A stretch of 64,000 bases of DNA, taken from Phoronis australis (lineage: Eukaryota > Phoronida > Phoronidae). Below, piece by piece: positions 35,087 to 47,164 of the stretch (positions are counted from its first letter, which is position 1; each line of letters starts with the position of its first letter). The notes beneath the pieces were generated by a model. That model saw nothing but the letters and a program-made list of their open reading frames with translations. It ran no database searches and was not told where the DNA came from. The DNA lies in the NCBI GenBank assembly GCA_002633005.1, contig NMRA01000144.1, positions 296,473-360,472 on the forward strand, given 5' to 3'. The position numbers were made by a program, and so were the translations under genes.

Positions 35087-36022
35087 CTGAAAAATGACGC
35101 TTTTAATGGGGTCTAAATTTAATGTGAACTACTGTGGAAATGACCCCACTGGGGTCATATAAATAAATGAAAGGTTTTTAAGGTTCAGTAAAAAGCAAAG
35201 AACACAGACTTCCTTTGCTGCGCATCGCTTGGCATTTCCAACGTACAAATATTCTCTCACGCACGGTATTCCTCTCTCACGGATCTGAAGAACCAGCTAG
35301 GCAATTTTCGGCGTGTTGTAGTATCCCCACACAGTGTAATTATTTGTTCTCAAAGAGAACAGCTACGCACCCACACATTATTTCGAACCGTTCCTTTCCA
35401 TCCCCGGCCTTAATCTGATATACGTGCTGCACGTCCCTGAGCCGAGAAATTTAAAATTCTTCTCCCACGCAGGCTTGGCCTTCTGACGGTTTCAAATTTG
35501 ACTTTTATAGTAAGAAAACTTGGGTGTGATCGGAAGATTCTTAACACGTGGCCAAGTATTTTGGGATTACTCTTCATGCAGCTAGTCAGATATTATATCC
35601 TGGCACGAGCAGTGTAAAAATAGCCAGTTACCGATTTGGGCAACTGAACGAAGGGCTGTTCGAAAAATAGTGATTGTTTTCGCTTCAGCCCAGCTCCTAC
35701 ACATCATACTCCTGGTGTACACGCAGTTCAGTATTTTCTCTCCGTAATTGCAGTTTACACTGAAAAAGCAAGGCATGTAGATTTTCCTTGCCGCGGGCGA
35801 TTCATGTCACCCCCAGACATAAACATCCTCTTATCGAATATTGTTGAAAGATTGCCTATTGCGGGTATCATGTCGGCTTATCCCAATCCTCTGTTGAGGG
35901 GGAACCGTTAAATATTGGCGGGACAGGTTTCCGCGGACTTCAGAAGACATTTTTTCACGGGTTGAAAATTCTTCACATTAAATTTAGACCTTGTGAAAAA
36001 ACTTACCGGGGTCATTTTTTCA
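35087..36022. mobile_element. Inverted-repeat element (MITE-like)
   Basis: An 18-bp inverted pair, GTCTAAATTTAATGTGAA at 35111-35128 and its complement at 35972-35989, sits inside terminal GAAAAATGAC (35089) and GTCATTTTTTCAC (36011). Near the left end is the palindrome TGACCCCACTGGGGTCA (35141-35157). No coding content and no clear target duplication. Confidence 0.55.
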
Positions 36023-37593
36023 CGCCGTCATGATTTAATGCTATACAGGCTCGGTTGGGTATATTTCCACTTGGTTTCGAGTGGGAAATTCTGTATTTTG
36101 GGTATGGGTCTGGTGCGCAATTCAGTCGCACAGGTTTGATATTTTGGTTACTATGCACTTTACTTTTTTGCTCAAATTTTGAGTCATAAAACAAAGAGCA
36201 GTGCAAATGTATAGAATTTCCAATGTCAACTTCGACATAAGTATAGATTTTGGATTTGTTTGTTTTGATTCAATAGAAAATATCTGATTTTAGAATACAT
36301 ATTAGGAAATGAGTTTTTAAAGTAACTAATATATATTTCACTAAAGAATACATTATTCACTTAGATGTACTGATTTAGATGGCTGGCGGGTAAGTTCGGG
36401 CATGCAGATGTTGTTTCTCAGTACAAGTAAAAACATATGTGATTGTCATTAAAACCAAACATTTACTTAAGTTAAATTATTGAATAACAGCATATGGTGG
36501 TCAAAAATTATTTTTAATTGATCTTATATGGTCTCAAGTCACCAAGACTGAGGTTGAAACAACGCATGGTCGCTCCGCTTAATTATGATGGCAGAAACTA
36601 AAAAACCTAGTGGCAGCACGACTAAATTCCATTGCCGAACCAAAAAGTCCACGACTCAATGTCAGGACCAACTCTTTGGCTGCAGGATTTTCTTACTGGT
36701 TCCGTAGGGCTCTCAGTTTTCTCCGCCATTTTTGCCCTGTGTAACACTTTCCAATACGGCATCATGTTGACACCGCGAGCTCCATATATCTGAGTGGCGC
36801 GCGCCCGGTCTATATGATGTCTATGGTCACGAATGTTTTATGACTGCCTTGGTCATCACACTTTAGTTGAAGGAAAAGTTGTACCCTGGTAATTCATTTA
36901 TCGACACAATGAAAAGAGCTTAGTCATCTGAGCACGATTAGTATCGTTTTCAGTGGCGGATCTACGGGGGGGTTCAGGGGGTTTAAACCCAACCTCGGGC
37001 CAGGACCCAAAATTAAAAAAAACGTCTCCAGCAAAACAAAAACGGCACCGCCAGTGTGTGTAAACCCCAAGTAAACCAACTTGGAAAGAAATGAGGGGGG
37101 GGAGTTCAGTCTGAAAATATGTTTTTTTGCATTGTGAATTGCTGTTATGAAAATCAACGCATTTCGAGTCTTCATGGCTCATCGGCAAAACCCCGGAGAT
37201 CAAATGTGCGCGCGCTTCCGTCGCCACTTCTGAAGTAGACTAGCCAAGCATTTTAGATGGATCCCCCGCTGAAAGAGCAGCTCTATAGTTGATTTCTTTA
37301 GGTAACTAGTTTCTTTACTCTAAGATATGTTTTGATTTGATTAGGGGAAATACTGTGGTGACGCAACCCTGATATTCAGGCTAATTGACGTGCAACGTTT
37401 TTACCTCATCTGCCATGCCGTGTCATCATATTACACCCCACACGTTTGTAACTGGTGTATAGTAAAGTTGCCTTGTGCAGTATCATACAGTGTACATGTT
37501 CATGTAATACTTTTGAAAAAAAAACTCGTTTTCCGAAGAATTGCTATTGTGGCGGGCGCCGTGGTCTGGTCGCGAGTCTGTTTGAAGATCATG

Positions 37594-38470
37594 GCACTCT
37601 AACAAGTTATGTCTATACAAGGAATGACCAAGGTGGCACTCACATTAACAAAGTGATCGCATTCACGAACAGTGTACAGTACTAGAAATTGCGGGGAGGC
37701 TGTATTTTCAAAACAAAGTCTTGCGGAATTTGTGCGATGTTCAATGGGCTACTGCCCTACTGCCGACCTCAACACCTACCGTCTTTCTACCTGCAATAAG
37801 CACCACTGAGGTTTTCTATACTGGGAATTTCCGCAAAAAGGCCCACCCGACGAAACGCCCATGCCAATAGGCATATTTTTTGATGTTAGTACTTCGGGTT
37901 TCAAGCGTTCACACATTGGGACGTTTATTTCGAAAATTGCAAGAGATGCAAATGGGTCCTGGGATACATCGTCAAGGTTTGAAGATAGTCCATGATGAAC
38001 GGAACAAATTTAATTGCGCATGCTGTAAGATGCACTCTAACAAGTTATGTCTATACAAGGAATGACCAAGGGGGCACTCACATTGACAAAGTGACCGCAT
38101 TCGCGAACAGTGTACAGTACCAGAAATTTGCTGGGAGGCTGCATTTTCACAACAAAGTCTTGCGGGACTCGTGCGATGCTCAATAGGCCTCCTAAGGAGC
38201 CCGAAGTGCCGTCCTCAACAACTACCGTCTTTCTACCTGCAATAAGCACCACTGCCATTTTCTATACTGGGAATTTCCGCAGAAAGGCTCACCCGACGAA
38301 ACGCCCATGCCCATGGGCATTTATTTGATGTTAGTACTTCGGGTTTGAAGTGTTCAGACATTGGGACATTTATTTCGAAAATTGCAAGAGATGCAAATGG
38401 GTCCTGGGATACATCGTCAAGGTTTGAAGTAGTCCGTGATGAACGGATCAAATTTAGTTGCGCATGCTGT
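37594..38470. repeat. Tandem duplication of a ~438-bp segment inside the hAT element
   Basis: GCACTCTAACAAGTTATGTC occurs at 37594 and again at 38032, and the two following segments align over their whole length with scattered substitutions and small indels. In both, the part reading ATTTCGAAAATTGCAAGAGA precedes a GCGCATGCTGTAAG block. Confidence 0.85.
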
Positions 38471-38471
38471 A

Positions 38472-38726
38472 AGTCTTTTGAATGGACTTGGTTATCTCAG
38501 GGGGCTTAGTGCCAACTGAGCTGCGAAACGAGATGCTGACATTGTAGAGGCGTACAAGCTCATGGATAGAGCAGTTGACGAAGTGCAAGTGTTGGGAACA
38601 AACATCAAATATGTCTGGGTAGAATTGTTCCAAGACGAGCAAACCATTGGATCCGATATACAGATTCCTCGGCAGCCTAGACACCAGAAAGATAGGACCA
38701 ACGTTCCTGGAGAAACACCCAAGTAA
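38472..38726 (+). pseudogene. hAT transposase fragment
   Basis: The frame reads SLLNGLGYLRGLSAN, a TGA, AAKRDADIVEAYKLMD, then VWVELFQDEQ and IPRQPRHQKDRTNVPGETPK before a stop. It resembles the segment of invertebrate hAT-type (P52rIPK/ZMYM-like) transposases that reads L-Q-x-R-D-x-D-I followed by P-R-x2-x-R-Q-x-H-R-x-N-x-P. Only about 85 codons remain, with an internal stop, so it is inactive. The conserved C-terminal dimerisation region was not found downstream. Confidence 0.6.
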
Positions 38727-39331
38727 TAAGTTATATAATTCTACACAGTTTGTAATAATGTCGGTTTTTTATGCTTGTGTACAATGAAAACGAAATAGAA
38801 ATTATTTTTGGACATGCCAAATTTACCCAGTACAGTAGAGGGTCTACGAGCGCACAGAAACTGATTCTGGTTTGTATTTCCACTTGAGTCTATCTGCTTC
38901 ATATCCAAAATCTATTTCAAATAGTGCGTAGTTAAATCTGTACTCAATACTTGTTTCTTCCAGGGAGTACCGGGTACTACAGAACGGTGCGAAAACCTTT
39001 CCTAGACAACCTCTCGTAGATGTGTAAACTACACGTATGAGCAACCACTGGGGATTAAAAAGTGTCTTGCAAAGTACTCTTTAGGTCTCGTGACGGTGCA
39101 CACGATGTTTTGGTTTCGTGAAACTGTTTTCAGATGATTTGTTTCCTTATACATTTGACGTTTTTCAATTGTTGTCAACGTGATTCAGCTTAATAAAGTG
39201 ATACTTAATTGTTTATCGTCACTTTTAATAATAGACTATGAGCTAAGAGCACCGTCGTTCGCCAGTTTTTCTCGTAACGAGAGAGAACACATGTTTATTT
39301 CCGGACTAACAGTGCAGGTCTTCGTTCTTAA

Positions 39332-40886
39332 AGTCCTTGTCTCACGCGTTGTTAACCCTTATTACATGGTTAGAAGATGTTATAAGGATCCAAGAAGTAC
39401 CTACCCCATAACTAATACACGATTTGTACTCGAAAACAGTTTAAATGAACGCGCCACTCACGATTCGCACCCGAAGAAACACCGCCATTTTGAACTTGCC
39501 GCGAACCCGGAAGTACAATTCATTCAGGAACCCAGGCCGAGAACGCCGTCAGTGCGACTGGAGCAGTGCCTGTACTGTTACCAGCCAGCAAACGGGGATA
39601 AAAAAAATCGACAGCGCGCCTTAATTTTGATAAAATCAAACTACTGACAATTTTATGGAATTTGCTGAAGAAATGTGGCGAATAAATTTTGACAAATTAT
39701 TTTGCCAGACTCGGGACTGCAGCCTATCGGACCCGGTGCGGATCGAGACCAGACACTCGGCGAACGGTAAATGCATGCGGTTGCAAGCTGTTTTGTCGAA
39801 GTAAAATGGTCAAATGATAAATGCTGCATATATTCAAAGGTAGTTTCAGACACTTGCATGAAATTACGGGCTGGTTAGTCCTGTGTCACACTGCTGGCCA
39901 CAAACACAAAAAACACGAAAATTGAACAAAGTTTCTTTTTTGTAGCAACGTTTGTCAAAATGTATCAACGTTAAATCTTCACAAATTACAAAGTAGCCGA
40001 TTGAACATGCCTTTCAGTTCAGCAAAAGTCGACATTGTAGGTGCCGCCAGAAATGAGACGAAGTCCAACGGGAATTGTGAGCACATTTATCACTTAATGA
40101 GTAACAACTGCGAGGCTGAAATTTGGTGAACACTGCTAAATCGTGCAGAATAGTAAGTAAAGATATGTCTAACTAAATTTCACCGTAATTTGTTGGCGAA
40201 AACAATTTACACAAAGTTTTAAACTCGTAACTCATCCCGCTGTCCTCCAATATGGCCGACGCGATCCAAACAAAGTGACCCAAATTTCGCCACAAAACTT
40301 GCAATAACTTTACAGTGCTTGCCCCGATTTTGATACTTTTTCGATTTTTACTGAGTAGAATGTACTACCTTTCCGATGATAGCAAAGTACTTTTTCAAAA
40401 CGAGGAAAAAAATAAAACCGAAAAAAAATTGGTTCGACCCATATTGGTTCCTAGGTTCGACCGGCCTACGTAAGGAACTAAACACCAATGCTATTTTAAC
40501 ATACTAAGTACGCGTAACATTCCAAAAAAATCAACGACCACTAACTACAAACTATAAATACACTACATATGCAAACGAATCACGATATATTACTAATAAA
40601 ACAAAATAATGAAGACTTTTCGAGCAAGCCATAGCACATTCAGTTACAAGGAAAAAATGGCGGCGTTCAGGACAAGTTCCTGAACTGATGAGCCGGAAAT
40701 GTGGGTACGGAAATAACCGATGACAACCGGTAATCATACGCTCAGAGAGAAGGGTCAAATACTGTTACAAAATCGCTTTTGGCAAGGAAGGCGAAAAGAA
40801 TATAAAGAAAGGATGTCGAAAATAAGAATTTATGTAGTAAGTATTTTCGGATACTGGAACCACATGGGCAGTTTGCAACAAGGACT
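39332..40886. mobile_element. TTAA-flanked non-autonomous DNA transposon, copy 2 (compact)
   Basis: It is bounded by TTAA at 39328-39331 and 40887-40890. Terminal inverted repeats are AGTCCTTG at the left and CAAGGACT at the right, with weaker similarity further in. It is a compact form of the element at 6813-9371, nested in the hAT element. No complete transposase is present. An apparent 155-codon frame crossing its left edge is not conserved as a frame in the other copy. Confidence 0.8.
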
Positions 40887-41373
40887 TTAAACAGCTTGAG
40901 GCTGTTGCGATCATCTGATATTCAAGATTTTACGCCCCGTCGGTGCTCCTTATGCTGTTGAATATTTGTTAGTTGTCTAAACCCCTGTATACACACCACA
41001 CTTTTTCGTATGCTAAAAAGGTGTGTGTAAGCCGATGTTCCAACAAAAATTTTTGTTGGTGGCGTGACTCATACCCAAATGTGCACAAATATGGTTTCAC
41101 GAAACTTGTGAGCTAAGTTCATGTGACGAAATCGAGAAGGTTTTTAATTATCTTAAGAAAAACTCCAGGGACATGTTAAGTTCCAGAAACGTACCAGGAT
41201 GCATGGAAATTTCACTGTTTGGCTACAAAAACAAAAAGTTGTCTTACACGGGAGGGGGTTTACCCGACCTCCCTCCCCCCGCTCGGCGCCACGCGCCTCG
41301 GATTCGACCTTTGCGGGAATCCTAAACCCCTCCCTTACTGAAAACGTAGATCCGCCACTGAAAGTTTTATTAT

Positions 41374-41690
41374 ACCACAATATCAGCATTGAATGGCCAA
41401 TACAACTGTGTAATAACCCATTTACTTATTCAACGGCGTTAAATAACATTTTGGCGGGAAACCGAGGCCGGTTTCGAACCCGCTCCGCAAGTTTCGAGTC
41501 GTCAACTTTACCACTGCGTACTGCACCACTCAGCAGCTGAAGTCATCGAACGTGAAAATAGAATACTTAAATGAGCACGCGCAATAATCACATGTTCAAC
41601 AGACGGCCTTGTACCGACATTTATACGCTATGAAAAATGAGACAAATATTTTCAATAAAAACGATATTTTAGTTAATTCAGTGAAATATA
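41374..41690 (-). repeat. tRNA-derived SINE, copy 1
   Basis: On the minus strand a tRNA-like head (about 41540-41463) carries an A-box-like TGGTGCAGTA...GTGGTAAAG and a B-box GGGTTCGAAACC. The remaining ~250 bases match copy 2 at 46296-46614, including AAATGAGCACGCGCAATAATC. It directly follows the hAT element. Confidence 0.7.
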
Positions 41691-42143
41691 TCTCTCATTT
41701 TCTCTTACCTGTAAATCATCGAATTCCAATTTGAATGTGAGTATCGTGTCGTCGGGATCCTTTGACATTATTCTCAGTAACCAGTGGTAACCTACTTTAG
41801 CAGACGATATTTTCACGGTCGAAGCTTAGCATGATAACATTTGTAGTAAGCTAAGACTAGGTTCTAAAACTTAATTTATAGATTCACTTTATTTCTATTT
41901 TGTTTTTAAAATTAAAATTTTCAATGGGTTTTGAGTAAAAATATTATTTTGTCAAAAATAACTCAGCTTTTATTAAGAGGTCACGAACTTCGACCCCGGG
42001 CCTCTGACATAGAAAGTAGTTGCAAAGCCGAGACGAGTCGAAAAAGGTAGATCGATTCATTGGAATGTTTCTCGTTCAGCATGTGGTGTAAATAGATTAT
42101 TAGATGTTCTCAGTCGTTAACTCCCTTATCTAGAGCATTTGAG

Positions 42144-42204
42144 GATGTTGGAGAATTATCGCCCTCGGGGCTAACGACCTCGGGCAATAATTCTCTAAAA
42201 TCCA
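42144..42204. repeat. Hairpin repeat, copy 1
   Basis: An inverted repeat around a short loop: GAGAATTATCGCCCTCGGGG on one arm and CCTCGGGCAATAATTCTC on the other, followed by CTCGGGCTCTAG and GGGGGATAACGACTTCGCC. It is the counterpart of 46615-46679. Confidence 0.75.
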
Positions 42205-43298
42205 CTCGGGCTCTAGATTTCGGGGGATAACGACTTCGCCATGTTATAATCTACATACATATCTAATGTCGTCTTTGCACATTGATGCCTTCGACTCGCA
42301 GCCAATTTCCCACATTGGCAGATGACGTCTTGGGCGGTACATGAATGGCCAATTACTAGAGACCACTACAAAGGCAAACGTTAGTAACTAAAACTGACAC
42401 TAGTGTGCGGTCCGAAACTCGTCACCAGCTTCATACTCAAAGGAAAACATTTAACAGATCAGATCCTACAAGAGGTTTAGTAATCGTAAAGCGGCGGACG
42501 ACGGACGCCCGTATTTTGAGACAGTAGCTAGGTAACGGCAAAATGTATCCTCATTTATCCCATATATGGGAAAATACGGATGCTGTCAACATTTTCAAAT
42601 ATGAAATACGGAAAAGTAGAGCCAATCCGTATACAACGGTAGACGCCGTATTCAAAGGTAGAAGCCATATTTTACGGTTAGTGAGTAGTCTCCTTATCGA
42701 GTAAATTTTTGTGCAACGCCAAATTTAATTGAGTTCGTTCATTTGGGCTACACAAATCATCAGTCCAAGGCGTCGTTCCTGAAAAAGCAGTTTTACTGCT
42801 CTAAAAACAGAAAAAATACCGATGAAAATTCCGACGCACGGTGATCAGGCGGCTATTTTTCGGCCTCGCTGAAGTTTCAATCTGGGTAATTATAAATAGG
42901 TCAAGCAAAATCAGCTGAAATCCAACGAAAACGTTTCGTTTTGGATGCATACAGTACATCTAAACTGAGAGCTATGGTCTTTACAGGATCGAGTATGTGC
43001 TCTCCGTCGCTGTCGACCGTATCGTAAAATCTGCTGTTTGCTAGACAGTCTTTACCTCAAGTTGTGCAAATCAGCAGTTTCCACCGTTATTTTCTAATGC
43101 TGTGATCAACACGGGGAAACGTTTCTATCACTATTTACAGTCCAGAAGCTAAGACACGAACATAGACTAATAAAACTAAGAAATTTATCGAAGCTAAAAT
43201 GACACACTGCTGCACAACTCGATTCAGGGATTTTTTCAGTTTTTATATTCCCGGATGGATTGTTTCTAAGTTTCCGACAAACTTTTGATATTATTGAA

Positions 43299-45542
43299 TT
43301 AGTCAGGTTTGTTGCGTAATTTTGTTGGAATTTTTTGGGGAAAGTGAAAACTTTACATTTTTGGAAACCTCATGGAATGAAAAATGAGAAAATAACTGAT
43401 TCCATTTTTGGCGGCCATGTTTGCGGCCATCTTGGATTTTCAAAAATGGCACCGGTAAAACGGATTTTGCCCAATATCTCCGCTTTTGAGTCACTTAGAA
43501 TGTTGGTTTTTATGGCTACACCTGCATTCCTCATGTCAAGGAATTAGAAATTTTAATTTTATTGTCCATCTTGGATTTTAAAAAATGGCGCCCGTAAAAT
43601 ACATTTCCTAAGTATCTTTGCTTTTGGGTCACTTTGAATATTAGTTTTTTTAAAACTGGCTGCACCCACATTTTTGTGGTCAAAAAATCTGAAAATGCAA
43701 CTTATTAAACATAATCAAAACCCCATTTATTAGCATGCATTCTTCATGTAATCCAACACATATGATCACTATCTTACTTTCTTCTATATTTTGTTCAGAT
43801 CTTGTTTCCTTCAAGACACTTAAAATAAACCAGTACCTAAACAACTTATTTACGCTTGAAGAACACGAAAGTATGTTTTTTGTAGTGTCAATAGTCTTTC
43901 GAAACTTTGAAATCAGTCTATACGTCATTGCTATTGCCATCACTGTCAACAGGAATCCCATCATCATCGCCATTCTGACATTTTGCACTACACTGACATA
44001 GATCTGCGTAAGATAGGTCTTTTGATCGGCAAGAGCATCTTTGGGAAGAGGAATTGTTTTTGCATTGGCATCTAACCATCTCAATGATAGCCTCTGGCGC
44101 CCGAAGCTCCTCAGTTGTGAGGGTTTCAGCTGGTCATCTTTGTCCTTGTAAATTCATTCTGCAATGGGTCAAGGAACTCCTGTCGAGCAATGACCGCCTG
44201 GCCCCACACTCTGGCTTGAATAAATGCCCTCAGCACATGTTGTTTCAAAGCACCAATGGTTGGTGGACGTTTGTCGCTCTCAGCCATATATTCACAGAAG
44301 AGGTACCACCTCGGGTCTGGGATGCTATTTGTGTCTATACCCTATGGTACATGTAAAAGGGGCCAATGTAAAAAGTGTTTCAGCTGTTACTTCATAAGCA
44401 TTACAAAAATCTGCTGTGCACTGATATCATCAGTGTTTGCCTTCAAATATATATTCAACCTTCATAATGGACCAGTGTTGTCTGTCCATGTAACAGCATG
44501 GAAAGCAGGAAGAGACTTTGCCCGGACAGCACCTAATACTGTCCTCATTGGATTCACGTGATGTGATGCCAGAACTGCATGGTGTAGAGTACGGTCAATC
44601 TGCTTTTTGTGATGTTTTCTTCTAAGCGCAGATCTTGTCGGTTGCTCTTTGTGAATCTGGAAGCTGAAGTAATGGCTTATCTTGGCAGAGTCTTTATTAT
44701 ATTCAAGTGTCTTTGCAGACAGATATTCAGTAAGGTGAGCCTTTTTTGGCCATGGGAGAGCTAGGAAACGGCTCATTGTGATGTTCTTTATGTAAGTCTT
44801 ATCTCTTATCTGGTACTGTACTTGACCCTTTCTCTGCCTCCTTTTTCTCTTGTGGCTTGTTTCAAAGAGTCGTCTTTGTGGGTGTCAAAAACCAGAATGA
44901 TAACGTCATAATCTCTAGTTAACGTGCAGTTTTCTGGCTTGGGTGAACACACTCGTTGGATGTTGTTTACATGTTTTCTGAGTTTAAAACCTCTCTTGCA
45001 GCTTGAGGACTGTCCTGTTCTAAGACGTCTGCTTCGGAAAGTTTCTGCAGACGGTGGATTCTATTCGATTTGTCTGTGCATCACATCACTGCGCCACTGG
45101 CAGCAAATATTGCTCTTGGTGTTAGGGTGAATTCATAGTAGCTGATAGCATGTTTCTGGTCGATTTGCCCAGCAGGCTACAACTCCTGTTGTTCTCGTCA
45201 TTGATCCTTAGCCTGGTTACTGCCAAACTTATCTGCCATCCGACTGTCAAAGGCAAACTGCATTTCCATTGAGTAGAGGAGAACTGGATTCCAAAGTGAA
45301 CAGTGGAAATAATATCGAAATCTTTAAAAGATATATACAGTATATCTATTCAAAAAGATTTAGATATACAATGTAAATCTATTTTACCAATGGCAAGATG
45401 GCTGCCAAGATGGCCACCGAAAAAATGGAATCAATTATTTTCTGATTCGTCATTCCATGAGGTTTCCAGAAATGTATAGTTTCCACTTTCCCCAAAAAAT
45501 TCCAGCGTATGTCAAAATTTGGACATAGTGAACCTGACTAAA
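43299..45542 (-). mobile_element. DNA transposon with ~165-bp terminal inverted repeats and a broken Cys-rich protein gene
   Basis: The left arm (43299-43465) and right arm (45375-45542) are inverted copies, sharing GGAATTTTTTGGGGAAAGTG, GGAAACCTCATGGAATGA and a GGCCATCTTG-containing segment. The outermost bases are TTAGTCAGG/CCTGACTAA. Between them a minus-strand coding remnant is present. No convincing target duplication was seen, and I cannot assign a superfamily. Confidence 0.7.
43900..44776 (-). pseudogene. Broken transposon-associated protein with FHA-T-D signature and Cys-rich C terminus
   Basis: From right to left on the minus strand: an open stretch of 104 codons ends SLPAFHAVTWTDNTGPL, matching the F-H-A-L-T-G-C-D-T-T pattern of an uncharacterised protein family common in invertebrate genomes. 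Then, after frameshifts, comes RWYLFCEYMAESDKRPPTIG followed by ALKQHVLRAFIQARVWGQA. Last is a cysteine-rich tail, CKNNSSSQRCSCRSKDLSY then LCQCSAKCQN. This order (FHALTGCD-type region, YxLF...LPPT..ALxQH, then CSCR...C-x-C) is what I recall of that family. Its function is unknown to me; the long flanking inverted repeats suggest a transposon product. Confidence 0.55.
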
Positions 45543-46295
45543 TGGTTCAGTGCATTAACTTGCATGCCGGCCCGTAGCCAGTATTGCGCAGGGGGTGGTT
45601 CGAATTTCTTGAACGTTGGACCTTTGATATTTTACAAATGTCCGTCAAAAGTGTGGGTTTTCATTAAGGGCCTCAGTTGACGCAGCTTAATCAGGGGGGA
45701 GGAAATCTGTATACACTACGATGACTCTCAGCTCTGTGTTTTTGAGACGAGACGGAATTAGTAATACCAGAGATGAGGAACCCGTGAAGTTTGCGCGCAA
45801 CGAGCGGGACTCAATTCGGATGTAATGTACGAGGTCCAAAACGTCCTTGCGTTACTTCCTGCCAAATTTTCAAATCAGGCGTGCTTAAATGAGCAATTGC
45901 ACCTACGGGGACAGAAATACTTAGTCGGAGAACAACTTGAATTTTTATATAGTTATATTTTTGCGTGTTACTTACGTTGCTTACCTCGTTGGAAATGGGA
46001 AAAGCCCACTACTCACCATTCGGTTCGCCATTCTGAAGGTTCACTACTTTAAAGGTTCACTACTACAAAAAGATCTATTTTTTCAACTCATGTGTAATTT
46101 TTACTCGTGTACATGCAAAAAATGAATGATACATACTTTGAACGGTGTACCTATACCGAAAACAACGATCAAACTAATCTGCGACTAAACTGCGATGTTT
46201 GGATTTCACGCACCTGCGAAATTGCCCGCATTTCTTACAAAAACTGAAATTGATCACGTTATTACATTATAAATATATGTAGTGGGAATATTGGT

Positions 46296-46614
46296 GAATT
46301 ATACCACAATATTAACGTCAAATGGCAGATACAACCGTGTAATAACCCATAAAGTTATCTCACTAGTGAGATAACGATTTGGCGGAAAACCGAGGACGGG
46401 GTCGAACCCGGGACCCTGAAATTGCTGATCGCCGACTTTACCACTACACCACGCAGCGACTGACGTGATCAAGAGTGAAAATAGATTACTTAAATGAGCA
46501 CGCGCAATAATCCCATGTTCAACAAACCGCATTGTACTGTACTTATACGCTACGAAAAATAAGACACATAATTTCCATAAAAATGATATCTTAATTCGGT
46601 GATATCTTAATTCG
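46296..46614 (-). repeat. tRNA-derived SINE, copy 2
   Basis: The minus-strand head (about 46460-46391) reads GTGGTGTAGTGGTAAAGTCG as an A-box region and CCGGGTTCGACCCCG as a B-box, spaced as in a tRNA. The body matches copy 1. A perfect 22-bp palindrome centred on ACTAGT at about 46366-46387 is present here but not in copy 1. Confidence 0.72.
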
Positions 46615-46679
46615 TGGATTTTGGAGAATTATCACCCTCGGGGCTTACGCCCCTCGGGCGATAATTCTCCAAAATCCAC
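46615..46679. repeat. Long hairpin repeat, copy 2
   Basis: Inverted arms of about 28 bases with one mismatch: TGGATTTTGGAGAATTATC plus CCCTCGGGG on the left and the complement on the right, separated by a 6-base loop (CTTACG). It joins directly to the SINE at 46296-46614 and is followed by the same CTCGGGCTC...GGGGGATAACGACTT tail as copy 1. Confidence 0.85.
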
Positions 46680-47164
46680 TCGGGCTCCAGATAACGGGGG
46701 ATAACGACTTCACCATGTAATAATCTACATTTATCAACCACGATTCACTCATCAAATCCATATCAAGGCTGCATCATTTCACAGCGCGACTGAAAAGTTT
46801 AGGGCCGCTGCGCCTGAACCTCACCCACCGGAATCGCACACACGGCGGGTCGAAATTAAACGTAGTAAGCAGGCTACCCTGTCCCTCCCAGTCTTCACGA
46901 AGTCAGTGATCCCTATTCAGTCCTCTTATTTAAAACCGTTGGTCTCCGTAGCCCTGACCCGTGCCCCAGATGTTGTCCATGCTTGAGGATGAGTCGTTAG
47001 TTAGATTCAAGAATGACGATTGGCAGTGATTGGATCCGAGCTCATTTGTAAACAATGAAGTCAATGTATTAAGAACTAGTCGACTTTTGCACACCATTTA
47101 AATGGTTACTAAATGGACACAAATACAATGATTTATTCATGTTTGTTACGACAATCTGATTGTC

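Larger units (their letters stand above)
36951..41360 (+). mobile_element. hAT-superfamily DNA transposon, 4.4 kb, degenerate
   Basis: The termini CAGTGGCGGATCTACG (36951) and CGTAGATCCGCCACTG (ending 41360) are perfect 16-bp inverted repeats with the CAG start typical of hAT. The flanking octamers ATCGTTTT and AAAGTTTT match at 6 of 8 positions, consistent with an aged 8-bp target duplication. Inside is a broken transposase fragment at 38472-38726 on the same strand. A ~438-bp tandem duplication and a nested TTAA element (39332-40886) have enlarged it. Confidence 0.72.

Noticed and set aside
36898-37227. Overlapping minus-strand frames of 109 and 83 codons
   Set aside because: They cross the left end of the hAT element and a G-rich patch; no similarity seen.
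39180-39647. 155-codon open frame
   Set aside because: It crosses the edge of the TTAA element and is not open at the equivalent place in the other copy.
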